Assembly: GCA_036877525.1 (NCBI GenBank)
Contig: JAZGTH010000067.1
Span: 1,259,501-1,323,500 of the forward strand
Length of the DNA: 64,000 nucleotides
Reading direction: 5' to 3'
Source: Chromobotia macracanthus
Taxonomy: Eukaryota; Chordata; Actinopteri; Cypriniformes; Botiidae
Notes under the pieces: model-generated
Databases searched by the model: none
The model's input: the letters and a program-made list of their open reading frames with translations, nothing else
Told to the model about the DNA's origin: nothing
Made by a program: the position numbers and the translations under genes
In this document: piece after piece, positions 1 through 12,300 of the stretch
Position numbering within the stretch: the stretch's first letter is position 1
How the letters are laid out: each line of letters begins with the position of its first letter

Positions 1-356
1 TTTATAGATGATGAAGTCAGATTCAAATGAGCAGAAACGTGTGTTTATAGATGATGAAGTCAGATTCAAATGAGCAGAAACGTGTGTTTATAGATGATGA
101 AGTCAGATTCAAATGAGCAGAAACGTGTGTTTATAGATGATGAAGTCAGATTCAAATGAGCAGAAACGTGTGTTTATAGATGATGAAGTCAGATTCAAAT
201 GAGCAGAAACGTTTTATACGTGTGTTTATAGATGATGAAGTCAGATTCAAATGAGCAGAAACGTGTGTTTATAGATGAAGTCAGATTCAAATGAGCAGAA
301 ACGTGTGTTTATAGATGATGAAGTCAGATTCAAATGAGCAGAAACGTGTGTTTTTG
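1..356. repeat. 43 bp minisatellite in bcl2l13 intron
   Basis: A 43 bp unit (TTTATAGATGATGAAGTCAG... ending GCAGAAACGTGTG) repeats head to tail about eight times. The window starts inside it, so its left end is unknown. One copy has an inserted TTTATAC near 211-217 and another lost a GAT triplet near 276. The rest are nearly identical, which suggests recent expansion. It lies in the intron before the last bcl2l13 exon. Confidence 0.95.
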
Positions 357-1643
357 CATGTTTGAGCTACGCCGCAGCGATGATGTCATTGTGTGCAGGG
401 ATGACAGGGTCTCTTTACCCATCAGTCGCAGGTTATCCTATTGACTAACAGTAGAGTGAATGTAGATGGACAGCAGGAGTGGAGCCAGAAATTTTTCATA
501 GAGACCAGGCAGAAAACATTACACAAACAAGGCACTCATGCAATCTTAAAATCATTTTGGATGCCTGAAAAATATTACAATTACTACAATGACATGAGAA
601 GATAAGACCATAAAATTGAAAGTTGTTATGAATTTCTTAATCTCATGTTGTTCCACATAAATGTTTATATTTCTCAAAGCTGTAAAAGCTATTTTAATGG
701 TTAAACTTATTTTACTCATCTCAGATGAGCTGCTGATTGCACAGTCATCTCAAATGATTTGGTATTAAAAATGCAATTCTGGGGTGGCATGGATTTTGCC
801 CATACTGGCCGCGGCCACCCCTGACTCCGGCGGAAAGAAGGAGAGAGACCTAAAGCTGAGTTAAATGCTGAGCTGTTGAATTGATGAAATGTTGGGTTGA
901 TTCTGGTCAGTCAAACTTAGAAGAGGCAATTTTAGGCAGTAGAGCTGTATTTCTCCTGTTCTCCACTGGGTGGCAGACACATTGAATAATGAAAGGGCCC
1001 TGTCAGGATGTGCCACCTGCTACTGGTTTCAATGCTCTCTTCAGTTCAGTGGTGTTTATATGATGTTTATTGTCTTTACGCATGATGACATAAAACTTTG
1101 TGAGAAATAATAATAATAAACAGATTAAAGATTTGTAACATTTTTGCTGTGCAAAATGTTTTTCATTCATTCTTACAGTGTCTGTGTGGTTACAGGTTAC
1201 AGCCCTGTTTTAAACACCTGCATTTGTGACGTGTATTGGTTATTTAGATCAGCCAGACTGATTAAACCATGAGAATGTGATGTCATTGCCTGTAAATGAG
1301 GTTAAACACAAAGGAAGTGTGCATGTTTTCTCAGCCGCAGTTTAACAAACAAAATAACAGCTGTAAAGTGTTCTTAAATAAGCTTACCTTGATAAACAAG
1401 AACTATTTTGTAGCCAAAATAGAGCCATTTCAGTTCAACTGGACCACATCTGACATTGTTATTAATAGTTAAAGAGCGGCAGAAGTGGAATTCAGCACTT
1501 TTCTTGCTCTTTAAATCTAAAGTTTTAAAGATGAAACACTTTTGGCTGTGTGTACAACGTCTTTCTGTATAACTTCTGTTCTTTTATTTTTGACTAAACC
1601 TTTGTAATGGATCAACTGTTTGGTATTTGCTGTTATATTACAG
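357..1643 (+). other. bcl2l13 intron sequence, last intron
   Basis: This is non-coding intron leading to the acceptor TTACAG at 1638-1643. I found no other exon in it. A short imperfect inverted repeat (GGGGTGGC near 781-788, GCCACCCC near 814-821) could be a transposon scrap, but I cannot classify it. Confidence 0.6.
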
Positions 1644-2555
1644 GGCACTGGGTTCAGTCTGGATGAAACTGAAGAGTTTGGAGTGATCAGTAACAACATC
1701 TGTATCCTGTCAGGTGAACAGGCCTCAGATCAGTTGAGACCTCCTGCCTCCTTACTGACTGAGGGAGACAGCAGTGAACCAGTTTCCTGGCAGACAGAGA
1801 GTCTTCCTGTTTCTCTGACAGGACACCAGTCTTGGGTTCAAGTTAGTATGATGGACCCAGAAGATGTCAAGAGTCTGGACAGTGCTGAAGGTATGGCATT
1901 GGCTGAGGAGCAGGGCGAGAACAACTCCTCGAACTCTGACATTGTCCATGTAGAACGTGAAGATGCTGAGCTGCTTGAGGAGGCTGGAGAAACAGTGGAG
2001 GAGCTGCAGAGCAGTGTTCTTTGTGTGCTGGGGAGTGAAGGTGAGCTTGCTGCTGTCAGAGAGGAAGTGCCATCTGAGCCAGTTGTGTCTGTCAAGGAAG
2101 CAGCTGTCGTCACTGAGAATCCCTCTGAAGTAAGTGATGCTCCAGCCTCAGTAGAGAAAGAGAACCCAGCCCACCATTGTGCTGCTGTCATGTCTTTTCC
2201 TGAACCTGAACTTCAATCTCAGCTGGTTCTGCCAGAGCATCTTCCAGCTCCTGTGGAGCCACAGTCAACATCCCCAATCACAGATCCTCGCTCTGCCCTG
2301 GCCCCAGCACCTGATCTGGAGTCAGAACCTGTCCAAGCAACTCTAGAGAAGGAGAAACTTCCAGGGCTTGAGCAAAAGGCCACCTCTCCAGCCCAGGACC
2401 TCCCTGTCTCTGCCTGTGCTGAGCCCCCAGTGCAGACACAGTCTGTACCGCAGCCTGAGTCCTCTGACCTTCCTGTGCTACTGTATGGTGGTGCTGCCCT
2501 GGTGGCCATCGCTGCTGTGTTGCTCTGTGGAGCATTGGCCTACAGGAGGAAGTAA
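1644..2555 (+). CDS. bcl2l13: Bcl2-like 13 (Bcl-Rambo), 3' terminal coding exon
   Basis: This large last exon encodes the C-terminal 303 residues of Bcl2-L13, an outer-mitochondrial-membrane BCL2-family protein linked to apoptosis and mitophagy. It opens in phase 0 after the acceptor at 1638-1643 and ends at TAA 2553-2555. It holds a long acidic, Pro/Glu/Ser-rich region and then a hydrophobic C-terminal helix (LPVLLYGGAALVAIAAVLL) ending in basic YRRK, a typical tail anchor. W-V-Q-V at exon residues 64-67 has the shape of an LC3-interacting motif; that role is inferred from the human protein. The BH-domain exons lie left of the window. Identity rests on the exon architecture, the tail anchor and the neighbouring bid gene, which is the convergent partner of BCL2L13 on human 22q11.21. 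Confidence 0.88.
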   Translation, partial: GTGFSLDETEEFGVISNNICILSGEQASDQLRPPASLLTEGDSSEPVSWQTESLPVSLTGHQSWVQVSMMDPEDVKSLDSAEGMALAEEQGENNSSNSDIVHVEREDAELLEEAGETVEELQSSVLCVLGSEGELAAVREEVPSEPVVSVKEAAVVTENPSEVSDAPASVEKENPAHHCAAVMSFPEPELQSQLVLPEHLPAPVEPQSTSPITDPRSALAPAPDLESEPVQATLEKEKLPGLEQKATSPAQDLPVSACAEPPVQTQSVPQPESSDLPVLLYGGAALVAIAAVLLCGALAYRRK

Positions 2556-3850
2556 AAGTCCTTGACTGTCCGTTATCTCACTTTATCTTCTGCCCTGATG
2601 TAAGCCTCGGCCACTGTGCTGCCAAAAGTTGCACTTTATCAGGAAAATACTCCACTTGTCCTTCTGTCATACGGTTTTCTCCTCTGTTCTCTTGGCTTTG
2701 ATTTGTACAGTGTTAATTTGTTGGGTTAGTTTCTTATTTGGTTAAACCAGCTTTATGACTCCAGATGCACACACATCTGTTTTTGGAGATTTCTGGGGGG
2801 TTTCATGTTGCTGTGTTTGTGAACAGCAGTGATCTGTTCACTGGCTGTGGTCTGGTTTTCTCTGGTTGTCTAATGTAAATGATAGCAAGTCCTCTGATCT
2901 TTGAACGTCAGCATAATTAGATAAAGTTCATTTTGATTTGTCAGGGAAGCATGTATTATGATTTATAATCCTTATAGTCTGTAACTGATACATTTGGATT
3001 TTGTGAATTCTTTCATTAAATACAGTGTGGGGTCACAAAATATGTCAACAAAACTGGGCAAGATTACTCAACAACCTAAAGCAAAACCTTGATTTATCTG
3101 ATTATCTCCACATCAGTTCATATAAACCTCTTGAATAGCTGTTGAGATCAGTTGAGACTTGCATGCATGGCTTTCTTTAAATCTCCCCATTTTATAAACT
3201 AAAACTAGAAACCTAGCTCACAGCCTCAAAATGGAAACCCCTTCTATTAAATTAGTTTTGGCATAATTTAGAGAAATTTGTCCCTGATTCTGGGTCAACA
3301 CACAACTTTTAGTGAACACCTGTGTACATGAAAACAGTAGACACGTTTTTAATGTTCCAGATGAACAATAGAACATCCAAATTAATTTAGCTATTCTAGA
3401 GTAAAAAGGATTTGCTTTCAAACATTAAACAAACATTGCTGAATCATCATATGCCAATATATTCAGGTTTGGGGACCAGAATGTCTGTCTTTAGAACCAT
3501 GTAGTCATTAGACTGGAACCAGCAGAATCAGTCCATTACTGTTGTGTTCAGTCTCTCATCAGCCACCAAGACTACCAGATTAATGTCTCACCTGTGCTCT
3601 GTTCTGCTGTTTGTCTGTGTGACTGCTTGCCACAGTCTTGTCTCTGCCTCTCCCTGCTGTGTGCCTCTCAAACACTATAAGAAACAGCTCCAGTATCCAC
3701 CTGCTCTGTCAGTGGTTGGAAATCTCACCTCAGAGAAAACTGCTATCTTTTCTGAAGCAAGGTGTTTTGTACTGTTGCATTGGTCTTCTGTGTTCTGATT
3801 TAAACATGATGATTTGTAAAATTACAAATAAAGTAAAAGAACAAAACATC
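2556..3850 (+). other. bcl2l13: bcl2l13 3' UTR
   Basis: Non-coding sequence follows the stop codon. The first clear poly-A signal on the plus strand is AATAAA at 3827-3832, followed by a T/G-containing stretch, so the 3' UTR is probably about 1.3 kb. Short ORFs here have no family resemblance. Confidence 0.6.
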
Positions 3851-4402
3851 CTGTGATATAGAAACTGGTTCCTGTATTTAGTATTGATCTGACTCATGTA
3901 AGCCTGATAACCACAGCATGTGCAGAAAGTGTACAGCAAACTGTTTATTAAAAGGCTGTTTTTCATCACTTCATAAGCTTGTGTATGGAAATGGCTTATG
4001 TGGCAATATTAAATGTCACAGTTACAATTCTTTCTATATTCAAGCTATATTTCTTTGTAAAGAAAAGCCTTCAAAGCCTAATAGGATATTCATGCAAACA
4101 ATGACTTTATTGTTTTTTACACAGAATTAAAACATTTGACTGCTGTAAACAAGTTATGAACTTCAAATGAACATGTTGCTAGGGTTCAACTTGAGTATGA
4201 AAATTGTTTTTAGAAAAATACAAATATAAAAAAATAGGACTAATCATTAACTAAAGATACATTTGTGTTTAACTCTATCATCTATCATATATATATATAT
4301 ATATATATTAGACGCACACATACATACATATTTGGCACTCCACCTTATAAAGAAATAAAGAAAGCCTGATACACACAGATCTCACCACAGCTCCAGTGGA
4401 GA

Positions 4403-5494
4403 TCACTGGGGCCTGTGTGGTAAGAAATACTGCAGTACAGTGTCATAAAGCTGAAACAGAAAACGGGGCACATGTTCACACACTGTCCTCATAAGTGCAA
4501 AAGTAAAGGCCATCTCCACAAGTTCCTTGTTAAACTCTTTGGCACCAGGCACTTGGTGAAGTAAACTCTGCACTCCTTCAGACAGATGGTCTGGCCAAAC
4601 CTGCAGATCAACACACACGTGACCATTAACAGAATATTCTGATGTCCACGAGTACTAACTCATGCAGGTTACAGGAAAACTCTAAAGTAATTTGATGTCT
4701 AAGCTGATCAGATTTGTCTGCAACAGAGCAATGTTTCTAACCTGCAGAGGGGACGTGTAGAGTTTCTTGGTTAGCTGCTCGGCCGCTCGAGAGAGAACTC
4801 TTTCCTCCAACAGATCTGCAATTCTGATCAGCTCTGCAGCTACTTCATGTGCTGCCTGAACCTCTTCAGCATCAGCTGAGATGGAGAGATACGTTAGTGA
4901 TGCCTACAGACCCCAGAAAGTTACTACATGAACTACACTGGAATTCCTGGATCACATTAAATGGGCCTAAAACGGAAAGTAATGTTGCATTTATAATATG
5001 GACCAAATTCCTGATTCTTACCAGGGAAAACAGCCAAACATTTGACCAAATATTTTTATGATCTTTCATTTCATTACCTGGAACTGTTCCATTCAGTCCC
5101 ACGACTCGTAGTACAGATTACTGTTTCAACTTACTGCATTTAACTAGTACTAAATATCACCTGAATAATCCAGTAAGAAGAGAAGCTGTGATTTGATTTC
5201 AGGTGAACTGGAACAGCTTTGGGCCCGGTTAACCTGAATGGCGGTAATACCTGGCAGCTGAGGCTGAACTTCCAGCCGCAGGTCCTGTAAAGCGTCTCTG
5301 TAGTCCACCGGGAGGCTGTGTCCGTCGGTCTGTAGCTCCTCATCACTCTCGATGTAAGTGTGGCTGGTAGACAGCTCTGGGTTCAGCTCGTCCAGCGCTC
5401 TTTTGACGCCATTACTCCGGCAGCTCCGGTGCTGAAGGAAGGCCAGGAGGACGAGGGATGTCTGCGGGAGACTCACACGTCTGCTGCGGTCCAT
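4403..5494 (-). CDS. bid: BH3-interacting domain death agonist (BID), complete, three coding exons
   Basis: Coding exons on the minus strand are 5494-5251, 4875-4742 and 4600-4403, with phases 1 and 0 matching across introns; 576 nt give 191 residues (human BID is 195). Residues 54-58 read LQTDG, the caspase-8 cleavage site of human BID. The BH3 helix is near residues 93-107 with core LIRIADLL, so the usual Gly before the invariant Asp is Ala. BID is a cytosolic BH3-only protein; caspase-8 cleavage sends tBID to mitochondria to activate BAX/BAK. I chose the ATG at 5494 over the in-frame one at 5527. It has G at -3 and +4, and the protein then begins MDRSRR like the short mammalian N-terminus. 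It converges on bcl2l13. Minus-strand poly-A candidates are at 4106-4111 and 3944-3949. Confidence 0.93.
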
Positions 5495-5499
5495 CGCAC

Positions 5500-5700
5500 G
5501 GCGGAGACGTGAATGATGTCGCTTCATTCAGCTGCAGTAAGTCCTGCTGATGTGCGACTCGCGTTTATTCCTTTAAAGTTTTAATGCTCGTTTATTTACG
5601 CGAAGTGCCTCGAAAACAACACCGACTCTGGACCGAACCCCGCCGTGATGACGCGGAGGGGGCGTGGCCACCTCATTCAACACTTCCTCGCTGTGTGACG
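5500..5700 (-). promoter_or_regulatory. bid: bid proximal promoter, GC-rich with GC box
   Basis: A CpG-containing stretch sits directly upstream of the bid start. It includes GAGGGGGCGTGGCC at about 5656-5669, which fits an Sp1/KLF GC/CACC box. Beyond it the sequence turns AT-rich at about 5720. Assignment as promoter is by position and composition only. Confidence 0.5.
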
Positions 5701-5728
5701 TGTTCAATAAGTGCGTATGTTATAAACT

Positions 5729-5821
5729 TATAATATGTATATTATACAATTATAATATGTATATTATACAATTATAATATGTATATTATACAATTATAAT
5801 ATGCATATTATATAATTATAT
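5729..5821. repeat. 22 bp AT-rich self-complementary tandem repeat
   Basis: About four copies of a 22 bp unit (TTATAATATGTATATTATAC plus AA). The last copy has diverged (GCATATTATATAATTATA). Each unit contains an inverted repeat (ATAATATGTATATTAT) able to form a hairpin or cruciform. It lies roughly 240 bp upstream of the bid start codon. Confidence 0.9.
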
Positions 5822-6361
5822 CATTGCATTAACTTTACTGGACCTTGCAAATGCCACAAATGACTGGCAGTAACTTGAGCAGGCTGTAAGTCAGTGACCG
5901 GGCGATTATTCCGGTCTTTTAAAAGGGGATTTTGGAAATGAATTTCCCGTCATGCCGCTGTCAGATAAAGACATCAGACTGCATCAGACTGCATCAGACA
6001 TTCAGAGCTTCACAACATACAGAGAAGTGCTGCTGAATCAGCACACTGGAAACTGAAGATACCGCAGACACAAAGCTCTGCAGATACTGACTGCAGAACA
6101 GAACCTGTACGATTTATTTACAGCCTCAACACCACTTATTTGACAGCATAAAGATGCCACTTTCAACGGGAAACAAACAGTGAAAGGTTACACTGTGCAC
6201 CAGACATAACTAAGACTCTTGAGTTCCAGCTTTACTATTGACACATTCTGTGTGATCCAGAATATCTGGCTGTTTCATTCAGGTTCTGTAGGTCTAGATG
6301 CACATGCAGTACATACAAATCCAGTACTCAGATCAGTGCTAGAGAGTGTCCAGAGAGAGCC
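5822..6361. other. Unique spacer between bid and the satellite
   Basis: There is no convincing exon on either strand. It contains a small triplicated CATCAGACTG near 5971-5998. I looked for C-terminal-lobe exons of the wee-like pseudogene that lies beyond the satellite and did not see them. Confidence 0.5.
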
Positions 6362-9300
6362 AAGCTCACAGAGCTCACACAAGCTCTCACACAAGCTCTC
6401 ACACAAGCTCTCACACAAGTGTCACAGAGCTCACACAAGCTCTCACACAAGTGTCACAGAGCTCACACAAGCTCTCACACAAGCTCTCACACAAGCTCTC
6501 ACAGAGCTCACACAAGCTCTCACACAAGCTCTCACAGAGCTCACACAAGCTCTCACACAAGCTCTCACACAAGCTCTCACACAAGTGTCACAGAGCTCAC
6601 ACAAGCTCTCACACAAGCTCTCACACAAGCTCTCACACAAGTGTCACAGAGCTCACACAAGCTCTACACAATCACAGAGCTCACACAAGCTCACACAAGC
6701 TCTACACAAGTTCACAGAGCTCACACAAGCTCTCACACAAGCTCTCACACAAGTGTCACAGAGCTCACACAAGCTCTCACACAAGCTCTCACACAAGTGT
6801 CACAGAGCTCACACAAGCTCTCACACAAGCTCTCACACAAGTGTCACAGAGCTCACACAAGCTCTCACACAAGCTCTCACACAAGTCTCACAAGCTCACA
6901 CAAGTGTCACAGAGCTCACACAAGCTCTCACACAAGTGTCACAGAGCTCACACAAGCTCTCACACAAGCTCTCACACAAGTGTCACAGAGCTCACACAAG
7001 CTCTCACACAAGCTCTCACACAAGTGTCACAGAGCTCACACAAGCTCTCACACAAGCTCTCACACAAGTGTCACAGAGCTCACAAAGCTCACACAAGCTC
7101 TCACACAAGTGTCACAGAGCTCACACAAGCTCTCACACAAGCTCTCACACAAGTGTCACAGAGCTCACACAAGCTCTCACACAAGCTCTCACAAGCCTCA
7201 CACAAGTCTCACAGAGCTCACACAAGCTCTCACAAGCTCACACAAGCTCTCACACAAGTGTCACAGAGCTCACACAAGCTCTCACACAAGTGTCACAGAG
7301 CTCACACAAGCTCACACAAGCTCTCACACAAGCTCTCACACAAGTGTCACAGAGCTACACAAGCTCTACACAAGTGTCACAGAGCTCACACAAGCTCTCA
7401 CAAGCTCTCACAAGCTCTCTCACAAGCTCTCACACAAGTGTCACAGAGCTACACAAGCTCTCACACAAGTGTCACAGAGCTCACACAAGCTCACACAAGC
7501 TCACACAAGCTCTCACACAAGTGTCACAGAGCTCACACAAGCTCTCACACAAGTGTCACAGAGCTCACACAAGCTCTCACACAAGTGTCACAGAGCTCAC
7601 ACAAGCTCACACAAGCTCTCACACAAGCTCTCACACAAGTGTCACAGAGCTCACACAAGCTCTCACACAAGTGTCACAGAGCTCACACAAGCTCTCACAC
7701 AAGTGTCACAGAGCTCACACAGACTCTCACACAAGTGTCACAGAGATCACACAAGCTCTCACACAAGCTCTCACACAAGTGTCACAGAGCTCACAAACTC
7801 ACACAAGCTCTCACACAAGTGTCACAGAGCTCACACAAGCTCTCACACAAGTGTCACAGAGCTCACACAGACTCTCACACAAGTGTCACAGAGATCACAC
7901 AAGCTCTCACACAAGCTCTCACACAAGTGTCACAGAGATCACACAAGCTCTCACACAAGCTCTCACACAAGTGTCACAGAGCTCACACAAGCTCTCACAC
8001 AAGGTCTCACACAAGCTCTCACACAAGTGTCACAGAGCTCACACAAGCTCTCACACAAGCTCACACCAGCTCTCACACACGCTCTCACCCAAGCTCTCAC
8101 AGAGCTCACACAAGCTCTCACAGAGCTCACACAAGCTCTCACACAAGTGTCACAGAGCTCACACAAGCTCTCACACAAGTGTCACAGAGCTCACACAAGC
8201 TCCACACACAGAGCTCACACAAGCTCTCACACAAGTGTCACAGAGCTCACACAAGCTCTCACACAAGTGTCACAGAGCTCACACAAGCTCTCACACAAGT
8301 GTCACAGAGCTCACACAAGCTCTCACACAAGTGTCACAGAGCTCACACAGACTCTCACACAAGTGTCACAGAGCTCACACAAGCTCTCACACAAGCTCTC
8401 ACACAAGTGTCACAGAGCTCACACAAGCTCTCACACAAGTGTCACAGAGCTCACACAAGCTCTCACACAAGCTCTCACACAAGCTCTCACACAAGTGTCA
8501 CAGAGCTCACACAAGCTCTCACACAAGTGTCACAGAGCTCACACAAGCTCTCACACAAGCTCTCACACAAGTGTCACAGAGCTCACACAAGCTCTCACAC
8601 AAGCTCTCACACAAGTGTCACAGAGAAAGCTCACACAAGCTCTCACACAAGCTCTCACACAAGCTAGCTCACACAAGCTCTCACACAAGTGTCACAGAGC
8701 TCACACAAGCTCTCACACAAGCTCTCACACAAGCTCTCACACAAGTGTCACAGAGCTCACACAAGCTCTCTCCAAGCTCTCACACAAGTGTCACAGAGCT
8801 CACAGCACCTCTCACACAAGTGTCTATATCATGATCTCACACAAGCTTTCACACAAGCTACTTACCCATGCTCTCACACAAGTGTGACATAGCTCACACA
8901 ATGTTTGTCTCTGCTTTCTCACACAAAATCTCACACAAGTGCACAGAGCTCACACAAGCTCTCACACAAGCTCTCACACAAGTGTCACAGAGCTCACACA
9001 AGCTCTCACACAAGCTCTCACACAAGTGTCACAGAGCTCACACAAGCTCTCACACAAGCTCTCACACAAGTGTCACAGAGCTACACAAGCTCTCACACAA
9101 GCTCTCACACAAGTGTCACAGAGCTCACTCACACAAGCTCTCACACAAGCTCTCACACAAGTGTCACAGAGCTCACAAAGCTCTCACACAAGCTCTCACA
9201 CAAGTGTCACAGAGCTCACACAAGCTCTCACACAAGCTCTCACACAAGTGTCACAGAGCTCACACAAGCTCTCACACAAGTGTCACAGAGCTCACACAAG

Positions 9301-12300
9301 CTCTCACACAAGCTCTCACACAAGTGTCACAGAGCTCACACAAGCTCTCACACAAGCTCTCACACAAGCTCTACACAAGTCTCACAGAGCTCACACAAGC
9401 TCTCACACAAGCTCTCACACAAGTGTCACAGAGCTCCACAAGCTCTCACACAAGTGTCACAGAGCTCACACAAGCTCACACAAGCTCTCACACAAGCTCT
9501 CTCACAAGCTCTCACACAAGTGTCACAGAGCTCACACAAGCTCTCACACAAGTGTCACAGAGCTCACACAAGCTCACACAAGCTCTCACACAAGCTCTCA
9601 CACAAGTGTCACAGAGCTCACACAAGCTCTCACACAAGTGTCACAGAGCTCACACAAGCTCTCACACAAGTGTCACAGAGCTCACACAGACTCTCACACA
9701 AGTGTCACAGAGATCACACAAGCTCTCACACAAGCTCTCACACAAGTGTCACAGAGCTCACACAAGCTCTCACACAAGCTCTCACACAAGTGTCACAGAG
9801 CTCACACAAGCTCTCACACAAGTGTCACAGAGCTCACACAGACTCTCACACAAGTGTCACAGAGATCACACAAGCTCTCACACAAGCTCTCACACAAGTG
9901 TCACAGAGATCACACAAGCTCTCACACAAGCTCTCACACAAGTGTCACAGAGCTCACACAAGCTCTCACACAAGGTCTCACACAAGCTCTCACACAAGTG
10001 TCACAGAGCTCACACAAGCTCTCACACAAGCTCACACAAGCTCTCACACAAGCTCTCACACAAGCTCTCACAGAGCTCACACAAGCTCTCACAGAGCTCA
10101 CACAAGCTCTCACACAAGTGTCACAGAGCTCACACAAGCTCTCACACAAGTGTCACAGAGCTCACACAAGCTCTCACACAAGTGTCACAGAGCTCACACA
10201 AGCTCTCACACAAGTGTCACAGAGCTCACACAAGCTCTCACACAAGTGTCACAGAGCTCACACAAGCTCTCACACAAGTGTCACAGAGCTCACACAAGCT
10301 CTCACACAAGTGTCACAGAGCTCACACAGACTCTCACACAAGTGTCACAGAGCTCACACAAGCTCTCACACAAGCTCTCACACAAGTGTCACAGAGCTCA
10401 CACAAGCTCTCACACAAGTGTCACAGAGCTCACACAAGCTCTCACACAAGCTCTCACACAAGCTCTCACACAAGTGTCACAGAGCTCACACAAGCTCTCA
10501 CACAAGTGTCACAGAGCTCACACAAGCTCTCACACAAGCTCTCACACAAGTGTCACAGAGCTCACACAAGCTCTCACACAAGCTCTCACACAAGTGTCAC
10601 AGAGCTCACACAAGCTCTCACACAAGCTCTCACACAAGCTCTCACACAAGCTCTCACACAAGTGTCACAGAGCTCACACAAGCTCTCACACAAGCTCTCA
10701 CACAAGCTCTCACACAAGTGTCACAGAGCTCACACAAGCTCTCACACAAGTGTCACAGAGCTCACACAAGCTCTCACACAAGCTCTCACACAAGCTCTCA
10801 CACAAGTGTCACAGAGCTCACACAAGCTCTCACACAAGTGTCACAGAGCTCACACAAGCTCTCACACAAGCTCTCACACAAGTGTCACAGAGCTCACACA
10901 AGCTCTCACACAAGCTCTCACACAAGTGTCACAGAGCTCACACAAGCTCTCACACAAGCTCTCACACAAGCTCTCACACAAGCTCTCACACAAGTGTCAC
11001 AGAGCTCACACAAGCTCTCACACAAGCTCTCACACAAGCTCTCACACAAGTGTCACAGAGCTCACACAAGCTCTCACACAAGCTCTCACACAAGTGTCAC
11101 AGAGCTCACACAAGCTCTCACACAAGTGTCACAGAGCTCACACAAGCTCTCACACAAGCTCTACACAAGCTCTCACACAAGTGTCACAGAGCTCACAAGC
11201 TCCCTCCAGCTCTCACACAAGCTCTCACACAAGTGTCACAGAGCTCACACAAGCTCTCACACAAGCTCTCACACAAGTGTCACAGAGCCTCACAAGCTCT
11301 CACACAAGCTCTCACACAAGTGTCACAGAGCTCACACAAGCTCTCACACAAGCTCTCACACAAGTGTCACAGAGCTCACACAAGCTCTCACACAAGCTCT
11401 CACACAAGTGTCACAGAGCTCACACAAGCTCTCACACAAGCTCTCACACAAGTGTCACAGAGCTCACACAAGCTCTCACACAAGCTCTCACACAAGTGTC
11501 ACAGAGCTCACACAAGCTCTCACACAAGTGTCACAGAGCTCACACAAGCTCTCACACAAGCTCTCACACAAGTGTCACAGAGCTCACACAAGCTCTCACA
11601 CAAGCTCTCACACAAGCTCTCACACAAGCTCTCACAGAGCTCACACAAGCTCTCACACAAGCTCTCACACAAGTGTCACAGAGCTCACACAAGCTCTCAC
11701 ACAAGTGTCACAGAGCTCACACAAGCTCACACAAGCTCTCACACAAGCTCTCTCACAAGCTCTCACACAAGTGTCACAGAGCTCACACAAGCTCTCACAC
11801 AAGTGTCACAGAGCTCACACAAGCTCACACAAGCTCTACACAAGCTCTCACACAAGTGTCACAGAGCTCACACAAGCTCTCACACAAGTGTCACAGAGCT
11901 CACACAAGCTCTCACACAAGTGTCACAGAGCTCACACAGACTCTCACACAAGTGTCACAGAGATCACACAAGCTCTCACACAAGCTCTCACACAAGTGTC
12001 ACAGAGCTCACACAAGCTCTCACACAAGCTCTCACACAAGTGTCACAGAGCTCACACAAGCTCTCACACAAGTGTCACAGAGCTCACACAGACTCTCACA
12101 CAAGTGTCACAGAGATCACACAAGCTCTCACACAAGCTCTCACACAAGTGTCACAGAGATCACACAAGCTCTCACACAAGCTCTCACACAAGTGTCACAG
12201 AGCTCACACAAGCTCTCACACAAGGTCTCACACAAGCTCTCACACAAGTGTCACAGAGCTCACACAAGCTCTCACACAAGCTCACACAAGCTCTCACACA

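Noticed and set aside
5495..5527. In-frame upstream ATG for bid (MKRHHS)
   Set aside because: Weak start context compared with the ATG at 5494, which also gives a family-like N-terminus. It cannot be fully excluded.
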